From assembly GCA_030433335.1 (NCBI GenBank), contig JAUILL010000009.1, positions 1 to 64,000 of the forward strand: a stretch of DNA of 64,000 nucleotides, in the 5' to 3' direction. Below the pieces are notes generated by a model. That model saw only the letters and a list, made by a program, of their open reading frames with translations, searched no databases and was not told where the DNA came from. This stretch comes from Alphaproteobacteria bacterium. GTDB taxonomy: Bacteria; Pseudomonadota; Alphaproteobacteria; Rhodobacterales; Rhodobacteraceae. Both the position numbers and the translations under genes were made by a program. Position 1 is the stretch's first letter. The number at the start of each line of letters is the position of its first letter. Shown piece after piece: positions 8,284-19,138 of the stretch.

Positions 8284-10542
8284 ATGCCCGACGGAACCGA
8301 AAGCGAAAGCAGAAAGCTTCTTGTCCGACTGCGTGACACGCTTGCCGAAGGCAGCGCGGGTCAGGAGCGGTTGGACAAGATCACGCACCTTATCGCCAGC
8401 TCTATGCTGACTGAGGTGTGCTCGATCTATCTGTTTCGCGATGATGAAACGCTTGAACTCTGCGCAACCGAGGGCCTAAAAGCCGAGTCGGTGCACCAGA
8501 CCCGTATGCGTTTGGGCGAAGGCCTTGTGGGCCGCGTCGCCAAAACAACCCAAATCGTCAACACCGCCAACGCGCCCTCGGAGCGCGGGTTCCGCTACAT
8601 GCCGGAAACCGGCGAAGAGGCGTATTCGTCCTTCCTCGGCGTGCCGATCCAGCGTCTGGGGGAGACCTTGGGCGTTCTGGTCGTGCAGTCGAAAGAGGCA
8701 CGGCAGTTCTCCTCTGACGAGGTTTACGCGCTCGAAGTTGTGGCGATGGTTCTGGCCGAGATGGCGGAACTCGGTGCCTTTGTCGGCGATGGCGCTGCGC
8801 TGAAGGCTCTGCACCAGCAGCCCGTCTTGTTCCGCGGCACCGTGGGCCAAGAAGGCACCGCCGAGGGCCACATCTGGCTGCACGAACCCCGCGTCGTGGT
8901 CACCAACCCCGTCGCCGAAGACCCGCAAGCAGAGACCGAGCGTCTGCGCGAAGCGGTCAATGATCTGCGCGTCTCTGTGGATCAAATGTTGTCTGTCGCC
9001 GAAGGCGGCGATGCCGACCACATTCAGGTGCTCGAAGCCTACAAGATGTTCGCCAATTCCAAAGGCTGGCTCCGCCGCATGGAAGAGGACATCTCGCGCG
9101 GTCTCTCTGCCGAGGCCGCCGTCGAGAAAGAGCAATCCGTTGCCCGCTCTCGCATGGCCCGCGCGACCGATGCCTACCTGCGCGAACGCCTGAACGATCT
9201 GGACGATTTGTCGAACCGCCTGCTGCGTATCCTGACTGGCCAAGGCAGCGACACCGGCGCAGAGATGCCGCCGGATCCCGTGCTTGTCGCCCGCAACATC
9301 GGCCCGGCAGAGTTGCTCGACTATGGCCGCAGTCTCAAGGCCGTGATTCTCGAAGAGGGCTCTGTCGGCAGCCACGCTGCGATCGTCGCCCGTGCGCTAG
9401 CGATTCCCCTCGTGGTCCATGCCAGCAACATCACGACAGAGGCGCTGAACGGGAACCATGTTCTGGTGGACGGCGATCAAGGCGTCGTGCACCTGCGTCC
9501 CGATGAGAACGTGGTCAAAGCCTTCCGCGACCAGATGGCGATGCAGGCCCAAGCGCAGGAGCGCTATGCCTCGATCCGCGATCTGCCCGCAGAAACCCTG
9601 TGTGGCCGCCGGATTTCCCTGACCATGAACGCGGGCCTGATGGCTGACCTGCCGTCGTTGCCCACTTCTGGCGCCGAAGGGGTGGGCCTGTTCCGCACCG
9701 AACTCCAGTTCCTGATCCGGAACAAGATGCCCAAGCGGGCCGAACTGTCGGCGCTCTATGGCCGCGTTCTGGATGCCGCCGAAGGGCAACGCGTGGTCTT
9801 CCGCACGCTAGATATCGGGTCGGACAAGGTTCTGCCCTACATGAAGCCCAACGACGAGCCGAACCCCGCCCTTGGCTGGCGCGCGATTCGTGTGGGCTTG
9901 GATAAACCCGGCGTGCTGCGAATGCAGTTGCAGGCGCTCATCCGCGCCGCAAACGGACGCCCTTTGTCCGTCATGTTCCCGTTCATCGCGCAGATGGACG
10001 AGTTCACGGTGGCCCGCACCGAGATCGACAAAGCCATGGCCCGCGAAGAACGTTTGGGCCACGTTCTGCCCTCGCGTATTGACGTCGGCACGATGCTGGA
10101 AACGCCGTCGCTGGCCTTTGCTCCACAGGCGTTCTTTGAGCAGGTGGATTTCGTATCCATCGGCGGCAACGACCTGAAGCAGTTCTTCTTTGCTGCCGAT
10201 CGCGAGAACGAACGCGTGCGCCGTCGCTATGACACGCTGAACGTTAGCTTCCTGTCCTTCCTCGAAGGCATCGTCAGCCGCTGCCGCACCACGAACACGC
10301 CGCTGTCCTTCTGCGGCGAAGACGCAGGCCGCCCGATTGAGGCGCTGTGCCTTGCGGCCATCGGCCTGCAAAGTCTGTCCATGCGCCCCGCATCGGTGGG
10401 TCCGGTCAAGCACCTGCTGCGCCGCACCAATCTAGAAGAGCTGTATCACGTGATCTGCGAGGCCCGCGAAGCTGGCGTGCAAACCGTGCGTCCTGCGGTC
10501 ATGGACTATCTGGCCAAATCCGCGATCCCGCCGATCAGCTAA
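8284..10542 (+). CDS. ptsP: Phosphoenolpyruvate-protein phosphotransferase PtsP (GAF + EI, PTS-Ntr)
   Basis: N-terminal GAF domain, GSVGSHAAIVARALAIP, GLFRTELQFL, SIGGNDLKQFFFAADREN. Confidence 0.94.
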   Translation: MPDGTESESRKLLVRLRDTLAEGSAGQERLDKITHLIASSMLTEVCSIYLFRDDETLELCATEGLKAESVHQTRMRLGEGLVGRVAKTTQIVNTANAPSERGFRYMPETGEEAYSSFLGVPIQRLGETLGVLVVQSKEARQFSSDEVYALEVVAMVLAEMAELGAFVGDGAALKALHQQPVLFRGTVGQEGTAEGHIWLHEPRVVVTNPVAEDPQAETERLREAVNDLRVSVDQMLSVAEGGDADHIQVLEAYKMFANSKGWLRRMEEDISRGLSAEAAVEKEQSVARSRMARATDAYLRERLNDLDDLSNRLLRILTGQGSDTGAEMPPDPVLVARNIGPAELLDYGRSLKAVILEEGSVGSHAAIVARALAIPLVVHASNITTEALNGNHVLVDGDQGVVHLRPDENVVKAFRDQMAMQAQAQERYASIRDLPAETLCGRRISLTMNAGLMADLPSLPTSGAEGVGLFRTELQFLIRNKMPKRAELSALYGRVLDAAEGQRVVFRTLDIGSDKVLPYMKPNDEPNPALGWRAIRVGLDKPGVLRMQLQALIRAANGRPLSVMFPFIAQMDEFTVARTEIDKAMAREERLGHVLPSRIDVGTMLETPSLAFAPQAFFEQVDFVSIGGNDLKQFFFAADRENERVRRRYDTLNVSFLSFLEGIVSRCRTTNTPLSFCGEDAGRPIEALCLAAIGLQSLSMRPASVGPVKHLLRRTNLEELYHVICEAREAGVQTVRPAVMDYLAKSAIPPIS

Positions 10543-10554
10543 CCAAGAAAAGAA

Positions 10555-10580
10555 AAAGGCGCTCTGATCAGAGCGCCTTT
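10555..10580. terminator. Rho-independent terminator, perfect palindrome (possibly bidirectional)
   Basis: AAAGGCGCTCTGATCAGAGCGCCTTT between convergent ptsP and GNAT genes. Confidence 0.88.
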
Positions 10581-10582
10581 GT

Positions 10583-11080
10583 TCATTCTGCCGCGGCGTC
10601 CGGTGCACTATCCCACTTGCGCACCGCACCTTCGATGCCATCCCAATTACCGACACCCAAAACGCGGTCAGGGTTGGTCGGCGGTGGCATCTCGACGCCC
10701 TCAAGCTTTTCAAAACCGAAGCGGCTGTAATAGGGATAGTCCCCCACCAGCATCACGCGGGGCCAGCCCAATTCGCCGGTGCGGTCCAGCGAGTGGTGAA
10801 TCAGAATACCGCCCAAGCCCTCGCCCTGTCGTGTCGGGTGCACCGCTACGGGCCCGAGCAGCAACGCGGGTGCATCACCCACATGGACCGGCCAGAATCG
10901 AATAGCCCCAGCCAGAATGCCGTGACGGTCACGGGCGATCAGGCTCAGCTCTGGAACCTTGGGTACGCCATCGCGCAAACGGTAGGACGACAGCGCCTCG
11001 CGACCCGGTGCAAAGCACAGATCGTACAACGCTTCGACTTCCCAAACGTCCGCGGGCTGTTCCTGAGCAATTTCGAACAC
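10583..11080 (-). CDS. GNAT family N-acetyltransferase
   Basis: LLGPVAVHPTRQGEGLGGILIHHSLDRTGELGWPRVMLVGDYPYYSRFGF. Confidence 0.88.
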   Translation of the reverse strand: MFEIAQEQPADVWEVEALYDLCFAPGREALSSYRLRDGVPKVPELSLIARDRHGILAGAIRFWPVHVGDAPALLLGPVAVHPTRQGEGLGGILIHHSLDRTGELGWPRVMLVGDYPYYSRFGFEKLEGVEMPPPTNPDRVLGVGNWDGIEGAVRKWDSAPDAAAE

Positions 11081-11154
11081 CTGACCTCCGATCTTTCGAG
11101 TGGCATGGCGGGTATCATGACACTACTTGTGTATCAATCACATAGGAGCAAAAC

Positions 11155-11760
11155 ATGTTCTATCGACCCAGCGAAGGCCACGGTCTGCCTCACAACCCGT
11201 TCAACGCCATTGTGACCCCGCGGCCCATCGGCTGGATCTCGACTCGCGGGGCGGATGGTCGGGACAACCTTGCGCCCTATTCGTTTTTCAACGCTGTCGC
11301 CTATGTGCCGCCGCAGGTCATGTTTGCCTCCACGTCCTCGAAGCCCGATCGGGGCGACACCAAGGACAGCGTGTCGAACATCCGCGAAACCGGCGTGTTT
11401 TGCGTGAACATCGTCGAGTATGCAGCGCGAGACGTGATGAACGCGTCCTCCGCAATGGTGGACCGCGATGTCGATGAGTTTGAACTGGCGGGGATCGACA
11501 AAGCCGCGTGTGACACCATCGCGGCATCGCGAGTGGCCAATGCTCCAGCCTCTCTGGAATGCAAACTGACCCAGATCATCCAGCTCGAAGGCGAGTCGAA
11601 CTTCGCCGTGTTCGATGAAGTCACCGGCATCCACATGCGCGACGATTGCGTGGTGGACGGGCGCTTTGACGTGACCCGCTATCAGCCTCTGACTCGTCTG
11701 GGCTATCGTGACTACGGGGTGATCAAAGAGGTCTTTAGCCTGACCCGCCCCGACGACTAA
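11155..11760 (+). CDS. Flavin reductase family protein
   Basis: PFNAIVTPRPIGWISTRGADGRDNLAPYSFFNAVAYVPPQVMF. Confidence 0.88.
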   Translation: MFYRPSEGHGLPHNPFNAIVTPRPIGWISTRGADGRDNLAPYSFFNAVAYVPPQVMFASTSSKPDRGDTKDSVSNIRETGVFCVNIVEYAARDVMNASSAMVDRDVDEFELAGIDKAACDTIAASRVANAPASLECKLTQIIQLEGESNFAVFDEVTGIHMRDDCVVDGRFDVTRYQPLTRLGYRDYGVIKEVFSLTRPDD

Positions 11761-11831
11761 CTCCCCTGCCGTATTCCCAAGCCCGCCTTGCCCGCGTATC
11801 CATACGGGGACTGCATCAGACGGAGGGCGGC

Positions 11832-12713
11832 ATGGACACCATGATCGGGATTATCGGAGGCAGCGGCCTCTATGACATCGACGGGCTAGAGGACGCCAAG
11901 TGGGTCAGCGTCGAAACCCCATGGGGGGCGCCGTCTGACCAGATCATGACCGGCGTGCTGGATGGTTTGAAGATGGCGTTCCTGCCCCGTCACGGGCGTG
12001 GGCACGTCCATTGCCCCTCGACCGTGCCCTACCGCGCGAACATTGATGCGCTGAAACGCATTGGGGTGACGGACATTATCAGCCTGTCAGCCACCGGCAG
12101 CTTCCGCGAAGAAATGGCTCCCGGTGATTTCGTCATCGTCGACCAGTACATCGATCGCACCCGTGGCCGCGACAAAACTTTCTTTGGCACGGGCTGCGTC
12201 GCCCACGTCAGCCTTGCTCACCCGACCTGCCCCCGCCTGTCCGCTATCCTTGCCGAAGCCGCCGCGACTGCGGGCGCCCGCGTCCATCGCGGTGGGACTT
12301 ATCTGGCGATGGAAGGGCCGCAGTTCAGCACTCTGGGCGAATCAAAGCTCTACCGAGAGGTCTGGCGCTGTGACGTGATCGGCATGACCAACATGCCCGA
12401 GGCCGCTTTGGCCCGAGAGGCCGAGATCTGCTATGCCTCGGTCGCGATGGTCACTGACTATGACAGCTGGCACCCCGACCACGGCGAAGTCAGCGTCACC
12501 GACATCATCAAGACCCTGCAGGGCAACGGGGAAAAGGCGCGTGACACCATCCGTGCCCTGCCTGACCTGATCGACCGCGAACGCGCGCCCTGCCCGCACG
12601 AATGTGACCGCGCGTTAGAGTTTGCCATCATGACCGCGCCTGATAAACGGGACGCCGAACTTTTGAAGAAACTCGACGCGGTCGCTGGCCGCGTCCTGAA
12701 AGGCACCCCATGA
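11832..12713 (+). CDS. mtnP: S-methyl-5'-thioadenosine phosphorylase
   Basis: [54 protein letters not shown]. Confidence 0.95.
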   Translation: MDTMIGIIGGSGLYDIDGLEDAKWVSVETPWGAPSDQIMTGVLDGLKMAFLPRHGRGHVHCPSTVPYRANIDALKRIGVTDIISLSATGSFREEMAPGDFVIVDQYIDRTRGRDKTFFGTGCVAHVSLAHPTCPRLSAILAEAAATAGARVHRGGTYLAMEGPQFSTLGESKLYREVWRCDVIGMTNMPEAALAREAEICYASVAMVTDYDSWHPDHGEVSVTDIIKTLQGNGEKARDTIRALPDLIDRERAPCPHECDRALEFAIMTAPDKRDAELLKKLDAVAGRVLKGTP

Positions 12714-13240
12714 CACAGGTCCAAGACTACATCCGCACCATCGTCGATTTCCCCAAACCGGGCATCATGTTCCGCGACGTGACCACGCTGTTCAGCAATC
12801 CGCGCGGGTTCCGCATGGCGATCGACCAACTGTTGCACCCCTATGCGGGCGAGCGGATTGATGTGGTCGTGGGCCTAGAGGCGCGCGGATTTATCCTTGG
12901 CGGCGCGGTCGCACACCAATTGGGGACCGGTTTCGTACCTGTTCGCAAAAAGGGCAAACTGCCTGGCACCGTGATTTCCGAAGCCTACACGCTCGAATAC
13001 GGCGAGGCCGTGGTCGAGGTGCACGACGACGCCATTGCCCCGGGACAAAACGTGCTGATCGTTGATGACCTGCTGGCCACCGGCGGGACTGCTGAGGCGG
13101 GCATCAAGCTGGTTGAACGGCTTGGTGGCCAGATCTCAGGCTGCGCGTTTGTGGTGGACCTGCCCGATCTGGGGGGCCGGAAACGGCTGGAAGCGATGGA
13201 CATCGACGTCCACGCGCTCTGCTCCTTCGAAGGGGACTAA
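12710..13240 (+). CDS. apt: Adenine phosphoribosyltransferase
   Basis: [53 protein letters not shown] overlap with mtnP. Confidence 0.96.
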   Translation: MTQVQDYIRTIVDFPKPGIMFRDVTTLFSNPRGFRMAIDQLLHPYAGERIDVVVGLEARGFILGGAVAHQLGTGFVPVRKKGKLPGTVISEAYTLEYGEAVVEVHDDAIAPGQNVLIVDDLLATGGTAEAGIKLVERLGGQISGCAFVVDLPDLGGRKRLEAMDIDVHALCSFEGD

Positions 13241-13242
13241 GG

Positions 13243-13587
13243 ATGACGTCTGCCGCAGAGTTCGCCGCCGATTGGGAAGCGGGTTGGAACAGCCACGATC
13301 TGGACCGGATCATGGCTCACTACAGTCCCGACATCATCTTCCGATCGAAAAAGGCAGTGGCTCTGGTCGGCAGCGGAGAGGTGCGCGGGCACGACGCCCT
13401 GCGCGCCTATTGGCAGGCCGCGCTCGACAAGCAACCCGACCTGCATTTCACAGTCCGTGATATCTTTGCAGGACACGAGATGATGGTGATTACCTATGAA
13501 AACCATCGCGGCGTTCTAGCGGCAGAGACGCTCTATTTCGGCGCGGACGGCTTGGTGACCCAAGCCGCCGCCTGTCACGCAGGTTAA
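13243..13587 (+). CDS. Nuclear transport factor 2-like (SnoaL-type) protein
   Basis: FAADWEAGWNSHDLDRIMAHYSPDIIFRSKKA. Confidence 0.75.
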   Translation: MTSAAEFAADWEAGWNSHDLDRIMAHYSPDIIFRSKKAVALVGSGEVRGHDALRAYWQAALDKQPDLHFTVRDIFAGHEMMVITYENHRGVLAAETLYFGADGLVTQAAACHAG

Positions 13588-14990
13588 GCGCGCAGAATCA
13601 CGCCGGGGTTCATGATCCCTTTGGGGTCGAGCGCCTGTTTGATCGCGCGCAGAGCCGCCAGCTTGACCGGATCGCTGTATTTCTCCAGATCGCTGACCTT
13701 CAGGCGGCCGACGCCGTGCTCGGCGCTGACCGAACCATTGTAGGCATGAACCAGATCATGAACGCCGGTTTTCACAGCCGCACGCAGGTCTTCATAATCC
13801 GCGCGGGATTTTCCGGCCGCGGGGAAGACATTGTAGTGCAAGTTGCCGTCGCCAAGGTGCCCAAAGCAGTTCACCCGCACATCCCCCAGCTCCGCCATAG
13901 CTGCATTCCCTTCGCGGATAAATTCGGGGATTCGGCTGATCGGGACAGAGATATCGTGGCTGCTGATTGATCCGATCCGGCGGTTCGCCTCAGGGATATT
14001 CTCGCGGATATTCCACAGGTCGATGCGCTGCTGTTCGGACTGCGCGATCAGGCCGTCGGTGACAATCCCTGCCTCAAAGGCTTCGGCAAACAGCGCCTCT
14101 AGCGCTTCGGCGGGATCTAGCCCTTTGGCGAGGCCCACATCCGTCAGAATGCTCCACTCGGGCGCTTCGTCATAGGGCAGTCGCAACTCGGGCATGGTTT
14201 CCTGCAGGAATTCCCACCCCTGACGGTGCATGATTTCAAAGGCGCTGATCCCCTCGGCCATATGGCTGCGGGCCATCGCCAGCAGTTCTGTCGCTGCCTC
14301 GGGCGAGGGCACAACGAACAGCGCGGTCCCTTCGCTGGCGGGAATTGGGAACAGTTTCAGAGCAGCCGCAGTGATGATCCCGAGTGAACCCTCGGACCCG
14401 ATCATCAGGTTGCGCAGATCATATCCCGTGTTGTCCTTGCGAAGGCGGGTCAGGCCATTCCAGACGTCCCCGTTCGGCATCACAACCTCGAGCCCCAGAC
14501 ACAAGTCGCGCGCATTGCCGTAGCGCAGCACGTTCAGACCGCCCGCGTTGGTCGCCAAGTTACCGCCGATCCGCGCCGAGCCTTTGGCCGCAATCGACAA
14601 CGGAAACAGGCGGTTCTCTTTTTCAACAGCCGTGTGCAGGTCTTGCAGAATGCAGCCCGCTTCGGCCACCAGCACATTTTCCTCAGGAAAAATCGCGCGC
14701 ACCGCATTCATCCGTTCGAGCGAGATGATCAGCGGCTCGATTCCGTCTTGGGCGATCTGACCGCCCACCAAGCCCGTGCCGCCCCCATAAGGCACTACGG
14801 GAACGCCCGCCGCGTGGGCCAGCTTCACGGCCATAGAGACTTCTTCGGTCGTCGCGGGCGCGATCAGCAGACCGCCCTGCCCTTTGTACCGGCCACGGGG
14901 CTCTTCGAGATAACGGGGTTCGAGTTCGCGGAATGCAGCGGCAGGCAAGGCGTCCCGCAGGGCGCCTTCGATCGAAGTCACGGGGGTCAT
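13584..14990 (-). CDS. FAD-binding oxidase (D-lactate/glycolate/2-hydroxyacid dehydrogenase type)
   Basis: VPVVPYGGGTGLVGGQ, GSARIGGNLATNAGGLNVLRYGNARDLCLGLEVV, SAEHGVGRLK. Confidence 0.92.
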   Translation of the reverse strand: MTPVTSIEGALRDALPAAAFRELEPRYLEEPRGRYKGQGGLLIAPATTEEVSMAVKLAHAAGVPVVPYGGGTGLVGGQIAQDGIEPLIISLERMNAVRAIFPEENVLVAEAGCILQDLHTAVEKENRLFPLSIAAKGSARIGGNLATNAGGLNVLRYGNARDLCLGLEVVMPNGDVWNGLTRLRKDNTGYDLRNLMIGSEGSLGIITAAALKLFPIPASEGTALFVVPSPEAATELLAMARSHMAEGISAFEIMHRQGWEFLQETMPELRLPYDEAPEWSILTDVGLAKGLDPAEALEALFAEAFEAGIVTDGLIAQSEQQRIDLWNIRENIPEANRRIGSISSHDISVPISRIPEFIREGNAAMAELGDVRVNCFGHLGDGNLHYNVFPAAGKSRADYEDLRAAVKTGVHDLVHAYNGSVSAEHGVGRLKVSDLEKYSDPVKLAALRAIKQALDPKGIMNPGVILRA

Positions 14991-14998
14991 GGGCTCTC

Positions 14999-15865
14999 CT
15001 ATTCAGCGCCCAAGTCTTGAGCCGAAATCGGACGAGGTTCAAGCACCACAACTGTCGGGCGCGACGGTAAATTCCGCAGGGACACGTCGATCTGCGAGTC
15101 GCCCGTGCGCTCGATGGCAAAGTCCTCTTCCATGCGGGCGATGAACTGTTCCAGAGTCAACTGGCCGAACCAATGCATCGGAATGATGATCGAAGATTTC
15201 AGCCGCTGCATCACCCGCACGACCGACGCATGGTCCAAAGTCATGCCGCCATCGACAGCCACCATGGTCACATCGAGCCGCCCCATCGCGGCGTATTGCG
15301 CAGGCGAGGGTTCGTGATGCAGGTGGCCCATATGCCCGATGCAGAGGCCACCAACTTCGAAGATAAAGATCGAATTTCCGTTCTCGCCCGCCGAGCCCAT
15401 GCCGCGGCGATTGTCCGTAGTCACGTTGCGCACCAACATCTCGCCAAGATCGAGGAAGTGCACCGCAGCATTGCCCTCAGCATCCGGCCAGCCCTGAAGG
15501 ACATAGGGAATGTCGGGGTCGGGATAGCTGGTCCAGTGAGTGCCGTGGGCGTTGTTCATCGTGGCCACGTCCGGGGTGAACCCACCCTGCCCCAGATAAC
15601 CGGAGTAATCCGTCACGGCTGTCAGCCCGCCATAGGTGCCAATCAAAAACATCGCGTGGTCCAGATAACGGATGCGGACGGTGTATTCGTCCTCGAGCGG
15701 TTCAGCGAAGCTGGCGAGTTGGACGTATTCGAGGCCCGGCGCGCTGTTGGCTAGCGCGATACAGTGGCTGGCCCTGCGATCCTGGGCACTGGCGGCACCT
15801 GCAACGAGCATCAGAAAAGCGGTGATGAGACGAAATATCATGCGTGATCCCCCTGTTCTGCCCAA
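14999..15865 (-). CDS. Secreted metallo-beta-lactamase-fold hydrolase
   Basis: Signal peptide, YLDHAMFLIGTYGGLTAVTDYSGYLG, NNAHGTHWTSYPDPDI, IPMHWFG. Confidence 0.72.
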   Translation of the reverse strand: MGRTGGSRMIFRLITAFLMLVAGAASAQDRRASHCIALANSAPGLEYVQLASFAEPLEDEYTVRIRYLDHAMFLIGTYGGLTAVTDYSGYLGQGGFTPDVATMNNAHGTHWTSYPDPDIPYVLQGWPDAEGNAAVHFLDLGEMLVRNVTTDNRRGMGSAGENGNSIFIFEVGGLCIGHMGHLHHEPSPAQYAAMGRLDVTMVAVDGGMTLDHASVVRVMQRLKSSIIIPMHWFGQLTLEQFIARMEEDFAIERTGDSQIDVSLRNLPSRPTVVVLEPRPISAQDLGAE

Positions 15866-15911
15866 AGGCTAACACAGGTCGCGCGTGATCCGGTCTTCAC
15901 GGATGGGTCAA

Positions 15912-16490
15912 CTAGGTTGTCTTGCCCCTGCGATCATGGCGCAGCGCCGCAAACAGCACATGATTGCGCCAGCGCCCGTCGATTTGCAAATAGGACTGCG
16001 CGACGCCCTCGTATTTGAAGCCGCACTTTTCGAGCACGCCATGAGAGGGTTTATTTTCCGGCAGGCACGCCGCCTCGATCCGGCTGAGGTCCATGCGGGT
16101 AAAGGCGTGGTGGACGACGGCAGCAATCGCTTCGGTCATGTAACCATGCCGAGCAAAGGGTTCGCCGATCCAATAACCAATTGTGCCCATCTGCGCAGGC
16201 CCGCGGCGCACGTTGTCCAACGTGATCGCCCCCAAAAGCATATCGTCAGACCGGCGGATCAGGAAAAGGGGCAGCGCGGTCCCTTGGGACATGGACCGGC
16301 TGGCCCAATACACGCGGTTGGTAAAGGCTTTGCGGCTGAGGTGATCTTCGGCCCAAGTCGGTTCCCATGGGGTCAGGAACTCGCGGCAGGAAAATCGCAG
16401 GCTGCTCCACGCACGGTAGTCGCCATGAAGAGGAAGACGCAGGGTCATGCGCTCTGTCTCCAGGCGAAACTTCCGTTTGTTCAGCAGCAT
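15912..16490 (-). CDS. GNAT family N-acetyltransferase (RimJ-like)
   Basis: LETERMTLRLPLHGDYRAW, IGYWIGEPFARHGYMTEAIAAVVHHAF. Confidence 0.9.
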   Translation of the reverse strand: MLLNKRKFRLETERMTLRLPLHGDYRAWSSLRFSCREFLTPWEPTWAEDHLSRKAFTNRVYWASRSMSQGTALPLFLIRRSDDMLLGAITLDNVRRGPAQMGTIGYWIGEPFARHGYMTEAIAAVVHHAFTRMDLSRIEAACLPENKPSHGVLEKCGFKYEGVAQSYLQIDGRWRNHVLFAALRHDRRGKTT

Positions 16491-17753
16491 TTATCCAGCC
16501 AGCCTCTCTTTCAACGCGGCCAGGAAGGGTGCCTTGTCCACGGGTCCATAGAGCGCCATTGCAGTTGGCGCATGGGTGGCAAGATTGATTCCGAAATCCC
16601 GAACGTTTTCAAGAGTAACCGCGTCGATTTTCGCCACGGTTTCAGACAAATCGGGGACACGGCCCCAGATCGACACCATACGGGCCAAACGTTCAGCACG
16701 ATTCGACGGGCTTTCGAGACCCATCAGCATGCCGGCCTTCATCTGGGCACGGGCGCGGTCGATCTCGGCCATGCGCAGGTCGTCGTTGATCCGGCGCATT
16801 TCGTCGATCGTCACCTCGGCCAGTTCGGCCAGTTGATCGGCGCTGGTGCCCGCATAAACGGTGATAAGGCCGGTGTCGGAATAGGCGCCTGCTTGGCTGA
16901 AGATCGTGTAGCACAACCCGCGATGTTCGCGGATCTCTTGGAACAGACGAGAGGACATGCCGCCTCCCAGTGCGTTCGCGTAGATCTGGCCAATGTAGAA
17001 GTTGTCGGCGCGGTATCCGGGGCTTTCGAAGGCCAGTGTGAAGTGCGCCTGCTCCAGCGCTTTGATCTCGCGGCGTTCTCCGCCTTGGAACGCGGCTGCG
17101 TCCTCGTGTTGCACGGGGCCAGCGGTCATGTGGCCGAACAGCTTTTCCGCCTCGCGGACGATTGCATCGTGGTCCACAGCGCCTGCCGCAGACAGGATCA
17201 TCTCGCCGGGACCGTAATGTTCGGACACAAAACCCGATAGATCCTCGCGGCTGAAGTGGCGCACTCGCTCGCTCGGACCAAGGATAGTCCGGCCAAGGGG
17301 CTGGTTCGGGTAGGCCTCTTCTTGGAGCCAGTCAAAGATCACGTCATCGGGCGTATCCAGCGCCTGACCAATCTCTTGCAGGATCACGCCGCGCTCGACC
17401 TCGATTTCATTCTCGTCAAAGGTCGGGTTCAGCAGGATGTCAGCGATCACGTCCAGCGCCAGAGGCACGTCATTGGCCAGCACGCGGGCGTAATAGGCGG
17501 TCACCTCGCGCGAGGTGTAGGCGTTGATGTACCCGCCCACATCCTCAATCACTTCGGCGATTTCCAGCGCCGTGCGACGCTTGGTGCCTTTGAACGCCAT
17601 ATGCTCGAGGAAGTGGGCAATCCCGTTCTGCTCTACCCTTTCATGGCGCGCACCGGCACCGACCCAGATCCCGATCGCAGCGGATTCGAGGCCGGGCATG
17701 TGCTCCGTCACAACACGGAAGCCATTGGAAAGGGTATGGGTCTGAACGGTCAA
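16491..17753 (-). CDS. M16 family processing peptidase
   Basis: HFLEHMAFKGTKRRT (HxxEH), AYTSREVTAYYARVL, GGGMSSRLFQEIREHRGLCYTI. Confidence 0.94.
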   Translation of the reverse strand: MTVQTHTLSNGFRVVTEHMPGLESAAIGIWVGAGARHERVEQNGIAHFLEHMAFKGTKRRTALEIAEVIEDVGGYINAYTSREVTAYYARVLANDVPLALDVIADILLNPTFDENEIEVERGVILQEIGQALDTPDDVIFDWLQEEAYPNQPLGRTILGPSERVRHFSREDLSGFVSEHYGPGEMILSAAGAVDHDAIVREAEKLFGHMTAGPVQHEDAAAFQGGERREIKALEQAHFTLAFESPGYRADNFYIGQIYANALGGGMSSRLFQEIREHRGLCYTIFSQAGAYSDTGLITVYAGTSADQLAELAEVTIDEMRRINDDLRMAEIDRARAQMKAGMLMGLESPSNRAERLARMVSIWGRVPDLSETVAKIDAVTLENVRDFGINLATHAPTAMALYGPVDKAPFLAALKERLAG

Positions 17754-19138
17754 AGGTGGATCCGATCCTTGATTAGAGTTTCAATCGCGCCGAGGTCGTT
17801 TTCGACACGAGTCACGCGTTCCGAACGCTCATACAGGTCCGCCATGCGCGGGGGAAGGCCCGGACGTACGCCAGTCGCTTTCTCGACCGCATCGGGGAAC
17901 TTCGCGGGGTGCGCTGTTGCCAAAGTAACCATCGGGCTATCGCCCATGTGCTGTTCTGCAACATGCACGCCAACCGCGCTGTGGGGGCACAGCAGTTCAG
18001 CCGAATCCTTGAGCGTGCGGGTGATGGTCGCCAGCGTTTCCGCTTCGGAGCAACGGCCGCTGTCGAAGTTTTCGCGCAGGGTTTGCAGGGCGCCTTGGCT
18101 GACCTTAAAGCCACCAGCTTTCAGCTCGTCCATCAGCTGCGCCACGGCGGTACCATCACGGCCATAGGCATCAAACAGCGCGCGCTCAAAGTTCGACGAA
18201 ACCTGAATGTCCATCGATGGGCTGATCGAGGGGATCACGCCATCGACCATATATTCGCTGGTCGACAGGCAGCGGTGCAGGATGTCGTTCTGGTTGGTCG
18301 CGACCACCAGACGGTCGATCGGCAGGCCCATGCGTTTCGCAATGTAGCCCGCGAAGATGTCGCCAAAGTTGCCGGTCGGCACGGTGAAGCTGACCTTGCG
18401 ATAAGGCGCACCCAGAGCAACCGCCGAGGTGAAGTAGTAGACCACCTGCGCCAGAACGCGGGCCCAGTTGATGCTGTTTACGCCAGCCAGTTTCACGCCA
18501 TCGCGGAACTCGAAGTCGTTGAACATGTCTTTGACGCGGGCCTGACAGTCATCGAAGTGACCGTCTAGCGCCAGCGCGTGCACGTTGCTTTCCGACGGGG
18601 TGGTCATCTGGCGGCGCTGCACCTCGGACACGCGGCCATGAGGGAACAGGATGAACACGTCCACCGCGTCCAGACCGCGGAACGCCTCAATCGCGGCAGA
18701 GCCGGTATCGCCAGATGTCGCGCCGACGATGGTCACGCGGCTGTCACGGCGCTTGAGTTCAAACTCGAAGAGCTGACCGATCAGCTGCATCGCGAAATCC
18801 TTGAACGCCAAGGTCGGGCCATGGAACAGTTCACACAAGAAGTGACCGGGCGCGAGTTGCTTCAGCGGGGCGCGAGCAGCATGGCCGAAGCCAGCGTAGG
18901 CCCGTTCGATGATCCCGCGGAATTCGTCATCGGTAAAGCTGGTGCCCAGATAGGGGCGCATCACGCGGAAGGCGACTTCGTCATAGGGCTGGCCCGCCAG
19001 TGCGGCGATGTCTTCGGCCTTCATGGTGGGGATCTCGGCAGGAACGTAGAGACCACCATCGCGGGCGAGGCCTGTCAGCATCGCCTCGTCAAAGGTCAGC
19101 GTCGGCGCAGTGCCACGGGTCGAGATGTATTGCATCAT
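17750..19138 (-). CDS. thrC: Threonine synthase
   Basis: MQYISTRGTAPTLTFDEAMLTGLARDGGLYVP, GPTLAFKDFAMQLIGQLFEF, GATSGDTGSAAIEAFRG. Confidence 0.96.
   Translation of the reverse strand: MMQYISTRGTAPTLTFDEAMLTGLARDGGLYVPAEIPTMKAEDIAALAGQPYDEVAFRVMRPYLGTSFTDDEFRGIIERAYAGFGHAARAPLKQLAPGHFLCELFHGPTLAFKDFAMQLIGQLFEFELKRRDSRVTIVGATSGDTGSAAIEAFRGLDAVDVFILFPHGRVSEVQRRQMTTPSESNVHALALDGHFDDCQARVKDMFNDFEFRDGVKLAGVNSINWARVLAQVVYYFTSAVALGAPYRKVSFTVPTGNFGDIFAGYIAKRMGLPIDRLVVATNQNDILHRCLSTSEYMVDGVIPSISPSMDIQVSSNFERALFDAYGRDGTAVAQLMDELKAGGFKVSQGALQTLRENFDSGRCSEAETLATITRTLKDSAELLCPHSAVGVHVAEQHMGDSPMVTLATAHPAKFPDAVEKATGVRPGLPPRMADLYERSERVTRVENDLGAIETLIKDRIHL

Noticed and set aside
15885-17240. 451-aa + ORF antisense to the GNAT and M16 genes
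   Set aside because: Shadow ORF; the opposite strand carries clear protein motifs
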